Positions 63,470 to 64,000 of a stretch of DNA of 64,000 nucleotides are shown here, piece by piece. The position numbers were made by a program, and so were the translations under genes. Numbering within the stretch: position 1 is the stretch's first letter; each line of letters opens with the position of its first letter. Source of the DNA: Citrus sinensis (taxonomy: Eukaryota > Streptophyta > Magnoliopsida > Sapindales > Rutaceae); the NCBI RefSeq assembly GCF_022201045.2, contig NC_068561.1, forward strand, positions 19,470,501-19,534,500, in the 5' to 3' direction. Below the pieces are notes generated by a model, which did no database searches, had not been told where the DNA came from, and worked only from the letters and a program-made list of their open reading frames with translations.

Positions 63470-64000
63470 AAATGGTATAATAATTTGAAATTGATTATAA
63501 TGTGAACTTCAAGAACCATATGAAAAGAAAAATAAAAATATATAAATTAAGATTTTTTTTGATATGGTGAAAGGGTTAAGAAAAATATATTTTATTTAAT
63601 CACACAAGATCATCCTTAAACATAAGTTAGACTATAATTATTCTCATAGTATAAAATTTATAATTTGTCCAAAATAATTTTTAGAGTGCAAATAATCCTA
63701 TCTCCTGCAAAATCAAATCAGACAATCATATTTATTTATTTATTTTTTAAATAAAACCAAACAGAATATCACTTATAAATCAAATACATATACATATATA
63801 TAGCCGAAAGTTTCTGATAGAAAAACAGATAAGCTGTCTTATACTGAGAAGTCACCTGATGTAACAAAAATTCTATCATTTTTGCGGAACCCAGTGACCG
63901 ATTCAAGAAAAGCAGATAATCCCATTATAGCTAAAGCATTATCAGTCAAAAACTCTATTGCGGTTGTCGAACGTAAGTCACCCATAGCTACATAAGAGCA
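63470..64000. other. Right edge of the window
   Basis: AT-rich to about 63790. 63830-64000 has a more balanced composition (CACCTGATGTAACAAAAATT and onward) and might belong to a gene that continues beyond the window, but no frame can be supported here. Confidence 0.4.

Overview
This window reads as nuclear DNA of a flowering plant, a eudicot and most likely a rosid. It is AT-rich, with long intergenic spaces, GT-AG introns, a nuclear tRNA-Ser, microsatellites, MITEs, LINE remnants, Mutator-like elements and a degraded plastid-derived fragment. A Citrus-type genome is my guess from general feel only. Coordinates of multi-exon genes come from reading splice sites by eye; no alignment was run.

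Layout. 1-5 kb is gene-poor. 5.0-6.75 kb (-) holds a WRC-domain gene. About 8.2 kb holds a relic of plastid rpl22, next to a 123-bp foldback MITE. 13.5-14.8 kb (+) is a four-exon class III peroxidase with an in-frame stop in exon 1. 16.6-17.9 kb (+) is a RING-HC E3 ligase with a probable 5' UTR intron. 18-29.8 kb has only repeats and one LINE relic. 29.8-31.5 kb (+) is an HD-Zip II factor (HAT14 type). 34.5 and 36.6-37.6 kb carry LINE relics. 39.9-42.4 kb (-) is a TRICHOME BIREFRINGENCE type acetyltransferase with five exons. 42.76 and 46.77 kb carry two copies of one MITE. 52.67-54.92 kb is a Mutator-like element. 55.3-56.3 kb (+) is a second WRC gene, paralogous to the first. 58.6-59.7 kb (+) is a plastid thioredoxin-like WCRKC gene with an 18-nt micro-exon. 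60.07 kb is tRNA-Ser(GCU). 60.77-63.45 kb is a second Mutator-like element, which carries pieces of other genes (a Pack-MULE).

How the parts relate. The peroxidase, HD-Zip, TBR and WCRKC genes match, from memory, the neighbouring Arabidopsis loci At5g06720, At5g06710, At5g06700 and At5g06690, so the backbone looks like a conserved ancestral block expanded by repeats. The genes share no obvious pathway. Two of them act in or on the cell wall (peroxidase, TBR); the others are two WRC proteins (possible regulators), a transcription factor, a ubiquitin ligase and a plastid redox protein.

The most novel content is the pair of Mutator-like elements. Each has a perfect 9-bp target-site duplication, related degenerate long terminal inverted repeats and a decayed GRF-zinc-finger gene. 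The second also carries a complete selenium-binding-protein exon with both splice sites and a shortened UDP-glycosyltransferase N-terminus.
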